A stretch of DNA of 64,000 nt from Daedaleopsis sinensis (taxonomy: Eukaryota > Basidiomycota > Agaricomycetes > Polyporales > Polyporaceae). Shown one piece after another: positions 13,253 through 24,368 of the stretch. Below the pieces are notes generated by a model. The model ran no database searches, had not been told where the DNA came from, and was given only the letters and a program-made list of their open reading frames with translations. The stretch is from positions 1,984,001 to 2,048,000 of the forward strand of contig CM066302.1 in the NCBI GenBank assembly GCA_033807695.1, given 5' to 3'. The translations under genes were made by a program, and so were the position numbers. The first letter of the stretch is position 1, and the number at the start of each line of letters is the position of its first letter.

Positions 13253-13952
13253 ATGGATATCTCCTTCGCAATCACCGGGAAAGGCTACGTGATTGTCTCA
13301 GCCGACACTACGGCTGCAAGGTCAATAGTCAAGATGAAGATCGACGAGGACAAGATCAAAGTCCTCAGTCCCCACCTTTTAATGGCATACTCGGGGGAGC
13401 CGGGTACGTTGCTTGTTATCGTCTCAATATAGTTTGCAATTTGGCTCATACATTCGTAGGTGATACGGTGCAATTCGCCGAATACATCGAGCGGAACATC
13501 CGCCTCTACCAGATCCGCAACACCTTCCCTCTCCGCCCGTCCTCCGCCGCGTCATGGATCCGCCGTACTCTCGCGGACTCTCTTCGCTCGCGTCGTCCAT
13601 ACTCTGTCAATCTTTTGGTTGGCGGGTACGACACAAGCACGCACACACCCCACTTGTACTGGGTGGACTATCTCGGGACGATGTCGGAGGTGCCTTTCGC
13701 TGCACACGGCTACGGCGCGTACTTCGCGTTGAGTTTGCTCGATCGGTATGTGCATTTCTATCAGATCGTCTATCCTTCTCCTCACATGCCCCATGGTACC
13801 CAAGCTACCATGACCCGGAGGCGCCGTTGGAGGAGGGCCTCGCGATTCTCCGGAGGTGTATCGACGAGGTCGCGAAGCGTCTGGTCGTGACGCCCGAGAA
13901 GTACAAGGTCAAGATTGTGGACAAGGATGGTGTACGAGAGATCGAGATCTAA
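13253..13952 (+). CDS. PRE1: 20S proteasome subunit beta type-4 (PRE1/PSMB2)
   Basis: Three exons (13253-13403, 13460-13745, 13805-13952) join in phase to 194 residues, the usual length. The N-terminus [18 protein letters not shown], the core [20 protein letters not shown], the SIRSRRPY-like block ([18 protein letters not shown]), [20 protein letters not shown] and the end [15 protein letters not shown] are the hallmarks of beta4. This subunit is non-catalytic: it lacks the N-terminal threonine of beta1, beta2 and beta5, and it helps form the beta ring of the 26S proteasome in cytosol and nucleus. Introns are 56 and 59 nt. The gene sits between BTB genes, with no operon-like arrangement expected. 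Confidence 0.96.
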
Positions 13953-14893
13953 ACAAGCATGGGTTGTTCTTTGTCGTACGTCCCGTATCTCCCTGGACAG
14001 GCTCGCTCGCTGAAGAAGTGTTAGTGCTATGTTCTGTATCAATATCTCTGGAACAGTGTTCTCGTGATACTGTCGCTTTTGACACTCAAACAACTGTGCG
14101 TGATGTCCGGCAGACTAAGTCTGAGCAGGGGTATCCCCAGTTGTACATCAGGCTCTACGAGCAAAGCACGACATCGTTTCCATAACGTGCCCCACCCGCG
14201 GATGGCCAACACCAGTGCTGTTTACCTGTAGCGCTCTGACCAGAAGATAAGTTACAATCTCTGAGTCGATCCCGTGGAATCGATCTGGCCCGCGTTATGC
14301 GCTTCATGATGCAGACTTGCCACGCCGTTTGAACAGTAGGTTCGTCGCACATGCTTCTCACGGAAAAGGGGAGAGGGGGTTCCCTCACCGAATGGAGTGC
14401 CCTCGAGGCTGGCTCCCGCTTTCGGGCAGACCTCTTACTTTGACAGTGTAACTATAATTCATCAGTATCACGCCTCGTTCCTGCCCGGCGTAAGTAAAGC
14501 TCCCCGTGAGGATGGTCAATAATCTCCAGGTACGTCATCGCCGTTCCCTTTTGCATGTTGCTTTGAGTCCTCTGACCCGGGTACGCCAAAGGATCGCCAT
14601 CTTTGGCTATCAGGTGATGAATCTGGAATTGACTACGCATCTACAAGGATAACGTTCGTCGCGAATCAAGTCTCGAGCTTGTGCGCGAATCAGCGCTTGG
14701 ATGCTCACACCGCGACGGCTCCCGACGTACTCCCTCATGCGGACTCCAAAGTCGGCACTACCTCAGCAATCAAGTCCAGCATGTTGCTGCGGTATCGCAT
14801 TGTGCTCCTCATAACCCGAGACTTTGGCGAATCCGTTGTGTTCCATCCCCGATACTTTCATTCGTCGACTCCCGCCTCCAACCCCTCGTCTTT
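13953..14893. other. Intergenic, nothing recognised
   Basis: 3' flank of the proteasome gene and 5' flank of BTB protein 2. An open frame runs into the BTB start from upstream but has no family similarity. Confidence 0.5.
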
Positions 14894-15861
14894 ATGTCCG
14901 AACGGTCTTCCTCTTCCACTCAGGGCACCCATTATGACCCCTTCTCCAATCCCGCTCGGGGCGATATGATCATACAGACCTCAGACGGTGTTAGATTCTA
15001 CGTCGACAAGTGCATCATTGCCCAGGCTTCTTCCTGGCTCGCAGGGAAGTGTCCGTTTCTCCCGTCACCTGGGGAGAAGAAGTTCGTCGTTTCCGTCAAC
15101 GACGATTGCTGCCTCTGGGAGAAGCTGCTCCCCATCCTCTACTCCTCGCTCGAGCAACCTGTCGCCTTCGCCGACCTGGGCCTGCTCCTCCGCGCAGCGA
15201 GGAAGTACCAGATGGCCGGCGCAAGCCACATACTGGGCCAACTCCTGCTCAGTGTTGACATGATGGAGGAGCCCATCCAAGTGTACGCACTCGCGTGCGC
15301 GTTCGGATTCCAAGATGCTGCGCGCGCGGCCGCTCGACGCATGCTCCGGCTCCCGGTGTACGTCGGCTACGTGGCCGAGCTCCACTACGCCTCTGCAGCG
15401 GCCTACCACCGCCTTCTGGACTACCGGCGGCGATGCGGCGATGCAGTCCGTGCTGTGCTACGCTGGAAGGCTTCTCCGCCCGTGTGGATCATGACCCTGG
15501 ATGTGACAGATGGCATAGACGAGGCTTTGAGGTAATGCGACCTTCATTGATTCCAGTTACGACGTTTCGGCCTCTGATGCCTGCTCTGCAGCTCCTGGCG
15601 GGCTGGGATCGAGGGACTAGAAGGACTACTCAAGGACCATCCGGATCTCACGCCCACGTTCTCCCCCGCTCTGCTCGAGCCGCTCCTACAAGTTTTGCCT
15701 GATCCTGCCGATGTCATGTCGCGTACGCACAAGTTCACGGAGGAGCTTGATGGCCTTATCCTGAAAGCGATAGATGAGGTGCACTTTGTGCTGTGCTCTG
15801 TGTCGCGCTGACGCTGACCATCTGTTGCTATTAGGTCGAGCTCGAGTTCGATTTGAAGTAG
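14894..15861 (+). CDS. BTB/POZ domain protein 2
   Basis: Three exons (14894-15531, 15592-15778, 15835-15861) give 283 residues. The start MSERSSSSTQGTHYDPF was chosen because it lies about 25 residues before the BTB fold, as in the two paralogs. The BTB begins RGDMIIQTSDGVRFYVDK followed by CIIAQASSWL. The family helical region follows, with RAARKYQMAG, VYALACAFGFQDAARAAARR and YHRLLDYRRRCGDAVRA. The C-terminal part is carried by exons 2 and 3 and ends DEVELEFDLK. It lacks the CxxC insert of BTB proteins 1 and 3, so it is a shorter member. Role inferred: protein-protein adaptor, possibly for ubiquitin ligases. It is followed on the same strand by BTB protein 3. Confidence 0.85.
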
Positions 15862-16319
15862 AGGTCTTGTCTCGATGCTATGCAATCGGTTCTGGATTGA
15901 AGCGATACGATCATAGCATCGTATGTTCAGTCGCTTGGCTCTATAGCTACATACAGCACCGCTAAAATTGCCCTACTACTTATCGTATTCCGATGCTGTG
16001 AGATTGCTGATCAATCAATACAGACTTTGCTGTTAGGTCCGTCCCGCATGGCTTATGACATACATTCCGACTCAAAAGCTGAGTGCTTTCACCTGTTCTC
16101 ACCTGACATATGCCACCCCAGACGTGAAAACGACAGATACACCGTTACGGATATGGCAGGTCGCTCTGATTTTCTTCTCACACCATGTCAAAAGTGGTAG
16201 GACTCCAGACTGCAGAATAAACTTAAATAAGGCATGGCCATGGCGTCGCTCGCGCACCCTCAGACCCTCGGACCGAACTCGATACTGCAACCATATCAAC
16301 AAGCCTTCTTTGGGCGAAC

Positions 16320-17258
16320 ATGTCTCGACCGCTATCCCCCGAGCCCGCGACAGCAACGGAATCCTTCTGGACCGACCCCTCGGTCGGCGACTTGGTCATT
16401 CGTTCTTCCGATGGGGTGAACTTCCACGTCCACAAGGACGTCCTCTCGCGCGCGTCGCCGTTCTTCCTGACCATGCTCTCCCTCCCTCAGTCGTCTTCCT
16501 CGTCAGAGCCGCTCATCGACGGGAAGCCTGTTGTCGACGCGCAGGAAGACAGCGTAGTATGGGCGAAGCTCGTGCCGCTGACTTACATCCCCTCGCGCGC
16601 CCCTCTGAACAATCTCCCTCTCATCCGCCTCCTCCTGGACGCAGCACGCAAGTACGACCTCGTCGTGGTCACGGACTCGCTGCGACACGCGCTCCTCCAC
16701 CCCCCACTCGTCAAGCAGAACCCGCTCAGCATCTACGCGCTAGGCTGCGCGTACGGGCTCGACGACGTCGCGCGGCTCGCGGCCCTCCACACCCTCCGCA
16801 CGCCGATCTTATTCGAGTACGTCGACGAGCTCGAGCTCATCTCCGTGCGCCAGTATCACCGCCTGTGCGAGTACCGCAAGGCGTGCGGCGTCGCCGCGCT
16901 CCGCGCGACATCCTGGAGCGCCATCAGTGGCAGCTGGCTGAGACGGGACGATGTGCACAAGTCGTACCTGGAGGTCACCTGTACGTCGAAGACGTGCAAG
17001 AAGGTGCTCCGCGGGGCCGTGTACGTCCGCCAGGCGATGGCGGCGTACGTCGACAAGCTCGAACGCATACTCCAGTTCACGCCGGACGCGGAGAAGGCGT
17101 GCACGCCCTCGCTGCTCGAGCCTGTGATCAAATCTGCGCAGGGATGCAGCGTGTGTTGGGGCGGAATTCATGAGAAGGTTACGGCTTTCTCGAAACTTAT
17201 GCAGGAGGAGCTCACAAGGCTTATAGCTGATGTATGCCCGAGCGTGCTGATGTCTTGA
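16320..17258 (+). CDS. BTB/POZ domain protein 3
   Basis: A single exon of 312 residues. The BTB fold opens with VGDLVIRSSDGVNFHVHKDV followed by LSRASPFFLTML. The helical region has LLDAARKYDL, IYALGCAYGLDDVARLAALH and YHRLCEYRKACGVAALRA. Two CxxC-like pairs (TCTSKTC and GCSVCWGG) near residues 222 and 282 could bind a metal; BTB protein 1 has an equivalent second pair. The pattern matches BTB proteins 1 and 2, so the three are local paralogs spread over 6.4 kb around the proteasome gene, two on the plus strand and one on the minus. The partner and substrate are unknown. Confidence 0.87.
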   Translation: MSRPLSPEPATATESFWTDPSVGDLVIRSSDGVNFHVHKDVLSRASPFFLTMLSLPQSSSSSEPLIDGKPVVDAQEDSVVWAKLVPLTYIPSRAPLNNLPLIRLLLDAARKYDLVVVTDSLRHALLHPPLVKQNPLSIYALGCAYGLDDVARLAALHTLRTPILFEYVDELELISVRQYHRLCEYRKACGVAALRATSWSAISGSWLRRDDVHKSYLEVTCTSKTCKKVLRGAVYVRQAMAAYVDKLERILQFTPDAEKACTPSLLEPVIKSAQGCSVCWGGIHEKVTAFSKLMQEELTRLIADVCPSVLMS

Positions 17259-17545
17259 GAACATGGTGTCTGACTCTCGCGCAGGTTCGACTAGATCTCA
17301 ACTGAGCGCAGTTGAGTGATATCGTGTAATTCAGTGAGTGTCTTATATATACTTTATCTCGCTGTCTGACAGAAATCCAACAACCAGTAACAGTAATACG
17401 TATGTACATATGCCTGTGTGTGCTGCGAGATTTCGCTCCGCGCCACAACGCCCATGCGATCGACGACTCCCTTTCCACCTCCCCCTCTCCGCCCATCCCT
17501 CCTGCTCCCTCTCCGCCCACTCACGCTGAGCTCTCTATGATGTTC

Positions 17546-18241
17546 CTAGTCGAAGGATTCGCCGTCCTCAGGCTCGTCGTAGTAGAGGTCATCGTAAGAG
17601 TCCTCACGGTCGTAGGATTTGGCATTGCCCTCGTAGTCCTCCGGGTTGTTCGCGTCCGGGTCGTCACCGTCTTCATTGTTATCGTTGTCGCCGTTGTCAT
17701 CTTCTCCTGATTGCATTCCTTCGCCTCCTTCTTCCCCGTCATTATCGACCTCGGCACCTGCGAGCATGCCTCCGTCTCCTGGATCTTCGATGCGATGCTC
17801 GTCGTCTTGGTTTCTAGGCTCACCATGGGGGCTGGTTAGCCACAGCTTGCCCATCGTCCTGTTCCTCCTCGGCCGGCCCGGGACCAGCGTCTTGCGGTGC
17901 ATCTTGTGCCGCTCCCGGTTCAACACCAGGAATAATGCGCCGGCGCGGCCTCGCCACCTTGCCGGCAAAAGGAGGCTTTTGCAGCGAAGCCTTCAGCCTG
18001 TGGTTAGGTTGATAGCCGGGACTCTCCTTGGGGATGACAGGTGATGCGGATTGGTGTCGCAAGTTCAGAATCTGATTTTCGACAGCCACGACCTTCCTAT
18101 CCGAGTTCAGCGCAGCGCGCACCAGACCGCGTGGATCGATCTACGGTATGCCAATGTCAGCGAGCTAAACGATGTAAGTGTACGAGTCCAGCTGCGCACC
18201 TCTTTGTGCCACCCGCGTGGTTTGCGCTTTGGCGGAGAGTC
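17546..18241 (-). CDS. Basic/acidic protein with AT-hook-like motif, frame-disrupted
   Basis: A 14-codon exon (18241-18200) ending GWHKE splices in phase to 18140, giving SPPKRKPRGWHKE then IDPRGLVRAALNSDRKVVAV, and coding continues through a basic stretch (ARPRRRIIPG) to a run of five C near 17825. There the frame closes, while the neighbouring frame continues as HGEPRNQDDEHRIEDPGDGG and a very acidic C-terminus ending EPEDGESFD at 17546. Four C instead of five would keep one frame, so this is a sequence error or an inactivating insertion. The PKRKPRG motif resembles an AT hook, so nuclear or chromatin binding is possible. The 5' exons are not resolved. Confidence 0.5.
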
Positions 18242-18281
18242 CTAGGGGTAGGTTCTCAGTGAGCAGCTTACAAGCTGAAGG

Positions 18282-18472
18282 TTGTACCGTTAGAGTTCGG
18301 GCAGCCGCTCTCGCTTGAGTGGCAGAGTATCCTTGTCCTGTGGACGAACTATAACGTCGAGGAGCGATATACTCCAATGGAAGTGTACAAATCTTACGAT
18401 AAGATCGTGAAGATGTTGGACACGGCGATGAACGAGGAGAAGGATGAGGGCGAGCGAACGAAACTGAGATAG
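18282..18472 (+). CDS. Unresolved coding-like exon on the plus strand
   Basis: After an acceptor-like AG, an open frame reads FGQPLSLEWQSILVLWTN, then a Lys/Glu-rich helix-like tail (YKSYDKIVKMLDTAMNEE) and a stop at 18470-18472. The composition looks coding, but upstream exons cannot be placed without overlapping the minus-strand gene. It may be the last exon of a small gene or a relic. No family recognised. Confidence 0.3.
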
Positions 18473-20533
18473 TAGTAGTCCTGGGACAACGACGTGGTGA
18501 GTGGTTTCCGTACGCTCACACTCATGCAGGTAGTATCAATATTCTGACATCCACCGCTGTAGGGAGTGTTCACCAGTGTGGAAACGAATCGTCCTCTTGG
18601 AGCAGAGTCGTTTGTTACTTCCTCATTCTCATCAGCGCGGTTTCGTCTCCAGTCATTGTATTGCTAGCTCTCACAACCTGTGTGTATGTCTCCTCTTAAT
18701 GTCATACGCTCGTATTGAGGTCAATATTTCGATCGACGCTGGTTACGATCATGCTAGATCTTCTCAATAGCACGTTCTTTTGAGGTTAGGACTCATCGTA
18801 TATATTCCTGGACACGAAGTAGTCCAGGTTTGAGCTTGGAAAATAGACAGTCCGCCTCACGTGATATTTGGCACCGCGACCCCTGGCACTTTGCTACTCG
18901 GTATTGTCCGACTTAGCGCCTAGTACTGTACTATCCCGTCCAGTGTCGACTCGAATGGATTGATATTAAGGATCGCTGTGGGAGTGGGTCACTCCTACTC
19001 ATGCATGTGAAAGGTGTAGGTATTAGTAACATATAGCTGGGCGTTGACAGCAAGACCCTAGTGTTACTCGCTGATGAGCATCGTACTGTTCTGCGCGGAT
19101 ATGATACCGATTAGGATACCTAGACGCCCACGGACTACCGTTTATAAAACTGTATCTTGTACTCTCGCTATCGTTTCTTATTGTTTTCGTTCTGCTCTCC
19201 CACTTTCGACTTCCGCCTCTTGACTTCCTTTCAACTCTTGTTCTACGACATCCGACATCCGACATCCGACAGAGTCCGACATCCGACCTTCTCGGACTCT
19301 GCGCTCTCTTGCCCTTGTTCCGTCCCTCATCCGCACACCCTCATTCTCTACACATGTCCCCATCTTTATAGGCTTCAAGCTCCCCTGGGCCCTTGTGAGT
19401 ACCTCGCCGGACTCTCGCCCCTTTGACCGACGCACGCACTGCCGGATCTAGCTGAGGTCTATCTCATCAAAAGTCTCACTGGAAACACGGAGCATTAAAT
19501 TTGAGATGTTCTCCAGTTTTCTGCTTCGTTTAATGACCGGCGAAGGCAGCTCATGTGCGAGCAATGCTGATTTCTTAGACAGCTAAGGTACTAGTCTACT
19601 ATGCAGCATACTGCCACAGTTGGTGACTTGGTGCATTGAGGGCGGGCCTTGCGCCCGGCCGATGCGCGCACCTCATGCAACGGTTACAACTCATATGTCA
19701 AAGTTGTCAAACATACTGTTAAATTTGGGTAACGTGGGTGTACCATGCTACCTGGTATTTCAAGAGTCTCTAGAGGAGATTGCTCGATCGAGGTTGAATG
19801 CAAAGAGCTCGAGATGGGCCATCTGGTCCTTGTGTGATGATTTACAAAGCGTCTCGTGTTCAGGTTTGCCCGGAGGGCCGATGTCTATATCTTAACCCAC
19901 TGAGAAACTCTGCTTTCTAACCAGTTTCGAACCGACGGTTTGACATCGCTCCCTGACAACGGTACCTGGCGATGCTATGGACAGACGATCAAAACCTTGA
20001 ACTTAAACTCAAATTTGACGTCTGATAGGCGTGCTATGAGCCCCGCGTCGAATTCGGGCCCGAGAGTCAAGTGCATGGGCCGCCGTCGATCTACGAGAGT
20101 TTCACATGTCTTGTCCCTCTCCAGGTGAGAATGTCTAGCTCTTGGGACTCAGTATAGATGCGCTGCGACTCCTACTAGCTCCTAGTCGAGCCCAGTGGCC
20201 GCTGCACCTCCGGACTTGGCGCCTTGCACAAGAATTTTCAGGCGGTACTGCGCCGCCTCGCGGCTACAGCTTTCGGGCTCGCTCTCCTCCTGCATTGTCA
20301 AGTCTTGTTAAAGCATGGCCCATTGGATGGTAGGAGTAGAGCTAGCGTGATGTCATGCGAGGGTTAGTAGTCGACCGACAGGTCGGGTGAGGCAAAGTGG
20401 CTCACAGGGATGCTGGTCAAAGCACAAACCTCGGAGACGGTTAAGTAGCAGCCTTCGCGAGCCAAACGAATAACTACAGAACACCTCTCTTGCCCTCCTC
20501 ACACCCAGCATTTCTCTTTCGCTCTCAAACGCC
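18473..20533. other. Two kilobases without a supported gene
   Basis: No recognisable protein in either strand. It contains a CGACATC heptamer repeat (three tandem units plus one separated unit, 19245-19287) and is less GC-rich than its surroundings. A pyrimidine-rich leader appears just before 20534. Confidence 0.55.
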
Positions 20534-21155
20534 ATGCAGATCCTTCCATGGACGCTCCCCCTTCCCGGTGACCTCGACCCAGATTGGTGCATAGATCTTC
20601 CGGGGCCCGGATTCTCCTTGATGCCTTTCCTGAGCCAGCCTAACGTCCACAAAGTCTACAATGCAACGATTGTGGCCGCTGCCGAGGGTATCACCCCAGA
20701 CGCGAAGCACACAGTGTATGATATAGGGGCCGAAACGTACACCATGCACCCGTATATCGTGAGTTGTCCCCTCTCCCTTTGATGCGGCTGGTCGCCGAGA
20801 TAGGACGGTCGGCTCACAATTGACCAGGGATTGCCGGGTGATGAGGTCTACATGGCGAACGTTAAAGTGCCTGAGCGGATGTTAGGCCATCCATTCACTC
20901 ACCTCGCGGATTTCGTGATCTACATGTGTTTGTTGCAAGTAGAGTGGCACAACCTCCGACGCCAGGTTAGTCCGATTAGTCGTTGATTGACTCGGCATTG
21001 CATACTGATATCTCTCCGATGAGTAGAACCACCGTTTGGAGCCGTGGACCAATCTCGTCATGGTGGCCGTTCGAAGGACCCGCGGGCGGCTGAACGAGAA
21101 AGGGGAATATGAACCAATCTACTTCCCTCAGCTTGAGTGGCGACTCCCGCACTAG
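20534..21155 (+). CDS. Hypothetical 163-residue protein
   Basis: Three exons (20534-20758, 20828-20965, 21027-21155) with standard GT-AG borders join in phase, which is good evidence of a real gene. The product begins MQILPWTLPLPGDLDPDW, contains HKVYNATIVAAAEGI and LADFVIYMCLLQVEWHNLRR, and ends YFPQLEWRLPH. There is no signal peptide, no clear membrane segment and no known domain. It may be a lineage-restricted agaricomycete protein. It stands alone between two gene-poor stretches. Confidence 0.6.
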
Positions 21156-21512
21156 TCATGTACGCGGAACGATCGGACTCTGCGCTAGTAGGTTTAGCCT
21201 ATGATTCCCACGTGAACGCGACTACTGTATGTATACGATACCTATGGATCTTGTTGTTTAGACACGGCTGCCAATGCGGATGTTATATCGTTCTGGTGCT
21301 CGGCGTGAGAGATTTGATTAGGACTATGCTAACACCGACGCGTAAATAAGTACTCGACTGTGCTCACATGGATGACCAGTCATCCCGACGGCAATTCTCC
21401 GCAGTCCTCCAACCAAAAGACATCAATGATCAACACGATTGCAACACAGAATCCTGCAGTCGTCGAGCAGTACATCAGCCTCCATAAACGACAGTCAATG
21501 GAAGGCAAGAAC

Positions 21513-22118
21513 TCACGGACAGATCATGTGGCATGCAAGCAACAGCATCATGCCCAAGCCGATCAAGGCGAACACGTCCAGGACAACGAACACAGCGGGG
21601 TGCAACCTAACCGTATTGTCGGCACCGTCGCCCGGGTCGGAAGAAGGAGCGTTCGTCGGCGCCGGGACGTCCCCCCACTTCGCGTCGTCAGCCGCACACT
21701 GCGCCCGCCTTTCCAGCGGTATGCAGCTGTCTGTGGATCCCGCGCCGTCGATGGCGAAGGTGTACGTCGCGGACGAGTTCAAGCCCCCGGTCGCGTCGCG
21801 CATGGTGACTTGCATCCACGAGCCGAAGCATGCGTCCGCCACCCACGTGAAGTTCCCCGGGGCGTCGAACGTGCGCGCGAAGGGCGTGTACTGCCAGGGC
21901 GCGTCGTCCGGCGCGGAGATGGTGAGATTGTAGGGCGCGGTGCCGTTCGCCCAGCTCATCGCTATCGGCTCGCACTGCCACGGAAAGCCTGCGATCGTGA
22001 AGTTGAGGGGGTGGTCGACTCGGGCAAAGATTGTTGACGGAAGGGCGAAGACGATTGATGGCAGGGCGAGGAAAAGAACGAGCAGCGAGAGGGTGTGTCG
22101 GGAAGGTGATACAGACAT
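21513..22118 (-). CDS. Secreted or type I membrane protein (copy 1, full length)
   Basis: An intronless frame of 201 residues. A signal peptide (about residues 1-25, LSLLVLFLALPSIVFA) leads into a beta-rich ectodomain with three N-glycosylation sequons in LNFTIAGFPWQCEPIAMSW, NGTAPYNLTIS and GNFTWVADACFGSW, a pattern like Kre9/Knh1-type extracellular Ig-like domains. A low-complexity linker follows and then a C-terminal hydrophobic helix (VFVVLDVFALIGLGMMLLL). The start has its signal peptide immediately after Met. Likely a plasma-membrane or cell-wall protein; function unknown. The second copy (33510-34049) has lost the helix through a 7-nt deletion. Confidence 0.78.
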   Translation of the reverse strand: MSVSPSRHTLSLLVLFLALPSIVFALPSTIFARVDHPLNFTIAGFPWQCEPIAMSWANGTAPYNLTISAPDDAPWQYTPFARTFDAPGNFTWVADACFGSWMQVTMRDATGGLNSSATYTFAIDGAGSTDSCIPLERRAQCAADDAKWGDVPAPTNAPSSDPGDGADNTVRLHPAVFVVLDVFALIGLGMMLLLACHMICP

Positions 22119-22779
22119 GGCGGCGATCCGCAGCCTGTGAGGGGATATGTTTAGTACGGTTCAAATGCAGAAGACAAAGACTCACTAATTTAATGAATGA
22201 CAGGACAGATAACGAGGAGGTGGTTGTAAAGATCGTCGAGTGTTTTGTGAACGGAGAGATGGGGACGGCTGTGTGGGTTGCGTCCTGCAAACACTGTCAT
22301 TTTATATGTAAGGGGAGGAAAGCGATGCGGTGCGCAACTTCAAAGCAAGAAAAGAGTACCAGTGAACACCTCTTGTGCGCTCCCTTGTGACGCTCTTCCC
22401 TGCCTACGCCCAGTGCCGCCGGGGCCGGTGAAGCTTTGAGTGTTTGGTACGAGCGGATCAGGCATGTTCGAAGCCATTGTCTTTCAAAGCATAGGATTGA
22501 TGCGACAACGGCCACATATACCTACATAACGCGCGCTGCATACAGGCCGGCGTACGGCATAAGCTCATGTGAAACGTACCGAATGGAGAATGTGCAGCGT
22601 GCTGGTCCGTAGACAACTCGATATTAGGTGCCGGTCCTGAAAAAAGTCTACGTCATAACAGTCCTTTATTAATGGCTTTGTATTGATTTGTTACTGACCT
22701 CTAAGCTTTAGCGCTTTAGCCTACCGTTGTGACCGGAATCCAGTCGTAATCCTAATCACAAAGCTAGATCGAGGGCTGA

Positions 22780-23070
22780 TCGTCGCCCATTGCCGTACAA
22801 GAGGGACCTCAGTTCTGGAGTTGCAACATCGTCTTCAATCAGAGGTCGCGAATACGAACTACGCCCGGAGTACGAAGTTCGAGGCCGGTGTGCTTGCTTC
22901 CGCCGATACGAAGCACGACATGCGCCGAGGCTTTCTAATGGAATACGAACTTCACTGCGCCAGGGAGTTCGTGTCGACACGAAGTACCGTCTCGGTATAG
23001 TACGTACTTCGTATCGACTCCAAGTTGAGGCTGGGGTCGACATCAAGTACGGTGTGTGTCACGTCGGTCG
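22780..23070. repeat. Copy-1-specific insert rich in TACGAAGT/ACTTCGTA words
   Basis: This stretch of roughly 290 nt is missing from the second copy of the duplicated block (where the flanks meet near 34740-34755). It contains many close variants of tacgaagt and its reverse complement, making a loose palindromic lattice. No coding sense is apparent. It could be a small mobile or expanding element. Confidence 0.55.
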
Positions 23071-23642
23071 AGTTGTGACCGTTCGGATGGGCACGACTTG
23101 GGATGATACCCAGTTCCGAGTTAAGGCCATGATGGGACGACTGTCGACACCAGTGCAGCTCAAGAAAGTCAAGCGGTAGACCAAGTCATGCGAAGGTCGT
23201 TAGGATGGAGGACCTGCCAGGAGAAGTGTATGAATCTTGACGACAGCTCAGCACGCTGATGCACTCCATGCAAGCTAAGAAAGCGGGCGCCGGGAGGAAG
23301 GTCGCGGACAGAGCTGGAGCACATTCCGTCCACTTGCAGACAGTTTCGAGGAGATACCGCCAGAGGAGAACATGCAAAGCTGAAGGACGAACGCGAATTT
23401 GTACGTGTTGTCGCGTATAACAATATGACTGGTGCCGAATGCTCTTACCGGACATGCATGCGAGTGTAGGTGCTTTGGATCCGCTGCGAGGCTTTTGTTC
23501 GCGAGGGTTTGTTTAGGTCTGCAGTAATGTACATTCCTTCCGTCACGCATCCTTGTATGCGATTCCCTATTAAGGCTGAGAATCGACGCGACAGGAAGCG
23601 AGGACTCACCCCGATGTGTCCCAAGCCCGCACGCCCGCACTG

Positions 23643-24368
23643 CTACTCCGAGTCCTGGCGCTCCAAAAACCCTGCCCCGGAATTCCTGACCTTCATGATG
23701 AAGTTCTCGTACCACCTTGCGATCATGCCCATCGGGATCAGGAAATCCGGGGACATCGCCGTCGGGTTCCCGCCCACGAAGCTGGAGAGGAAGTTGAAGA
23801 GGTTCTTCACGATGCGCTCGGCCATCAGCGTCGCGTCGGGCGGGGTGTTCGCGCTGTTGCGCACGACGGCGGAGGGCAGCAGGGCGACTTCCTGCATGAT
23901 CTGCTGCAGAGGCTCGACCGAGAGGCCGAGGAACGCGGTCACGTCCGATGGCGCCGCGTCAGTGGTCGCACCGGTGAACACTGCGTGGGTGTCGGTTGTT
24001 TGGGCGGAGTACGTCCCGCGCAGGCGGAATATTGCGGATGGCTTCTCGTTTGACAGCCTTCGGAGGAGTTCAGGACCATGAAGATAGTGAATAGCAGCCT
24101 GTACTCACATCCCTAGTAGCTGGAATCCTTTCCCCGGCCAGTAGAAATGCACGGTCGCGCCAAAGCCGTCAGGGAAGGGCACTGCCAATGGCGAATCCTG
24201 TGAGTCAAGCCCGTCGATGTGATGCAGCAGTAACGCACCTGTACCCAGTAAAAACACGCATACATGGTTGATGGACCCTGCCGCTGGGAGCTCGAATATC
24301 GCATGGGTCTCGTCAATTTGCTGTAGGTTGGTCTGTAATAGGCGTCCTGCGACTAGACAGCCGAACAT
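23643..24368 (-). CDS. Hikeshi/OPI10 family protein (copy 1)
   Basis: Three exons (24368-24239, 24181-24109, 24057-23643) give 205 residues, close to human Hikeshi (197). Conserved points: the start [40 protein letters not shown] followed by [41 protein letters not shown] and the end [19 protein letters not shown]. Hikeshi carries Hsp70 into the nucleus under heat stress; yeast Opi10 is linked to inositol/phospholipid regulation. The N-terminal domain binds FG-nucleoporins and the C-terminal domain Hsp70. A second intact copy lies at 35246-35970, and a lone exon-2 relic lies at 48230-48299. No inactivating change is seen. Confidence 0.93.

Noticed and set aside
14681..14893. Upstream in-frame start for BTB protein 2
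   Set aside because: The added residues have no similarity to the paralogs, which begin about 20-25 residues before the BTB fold.
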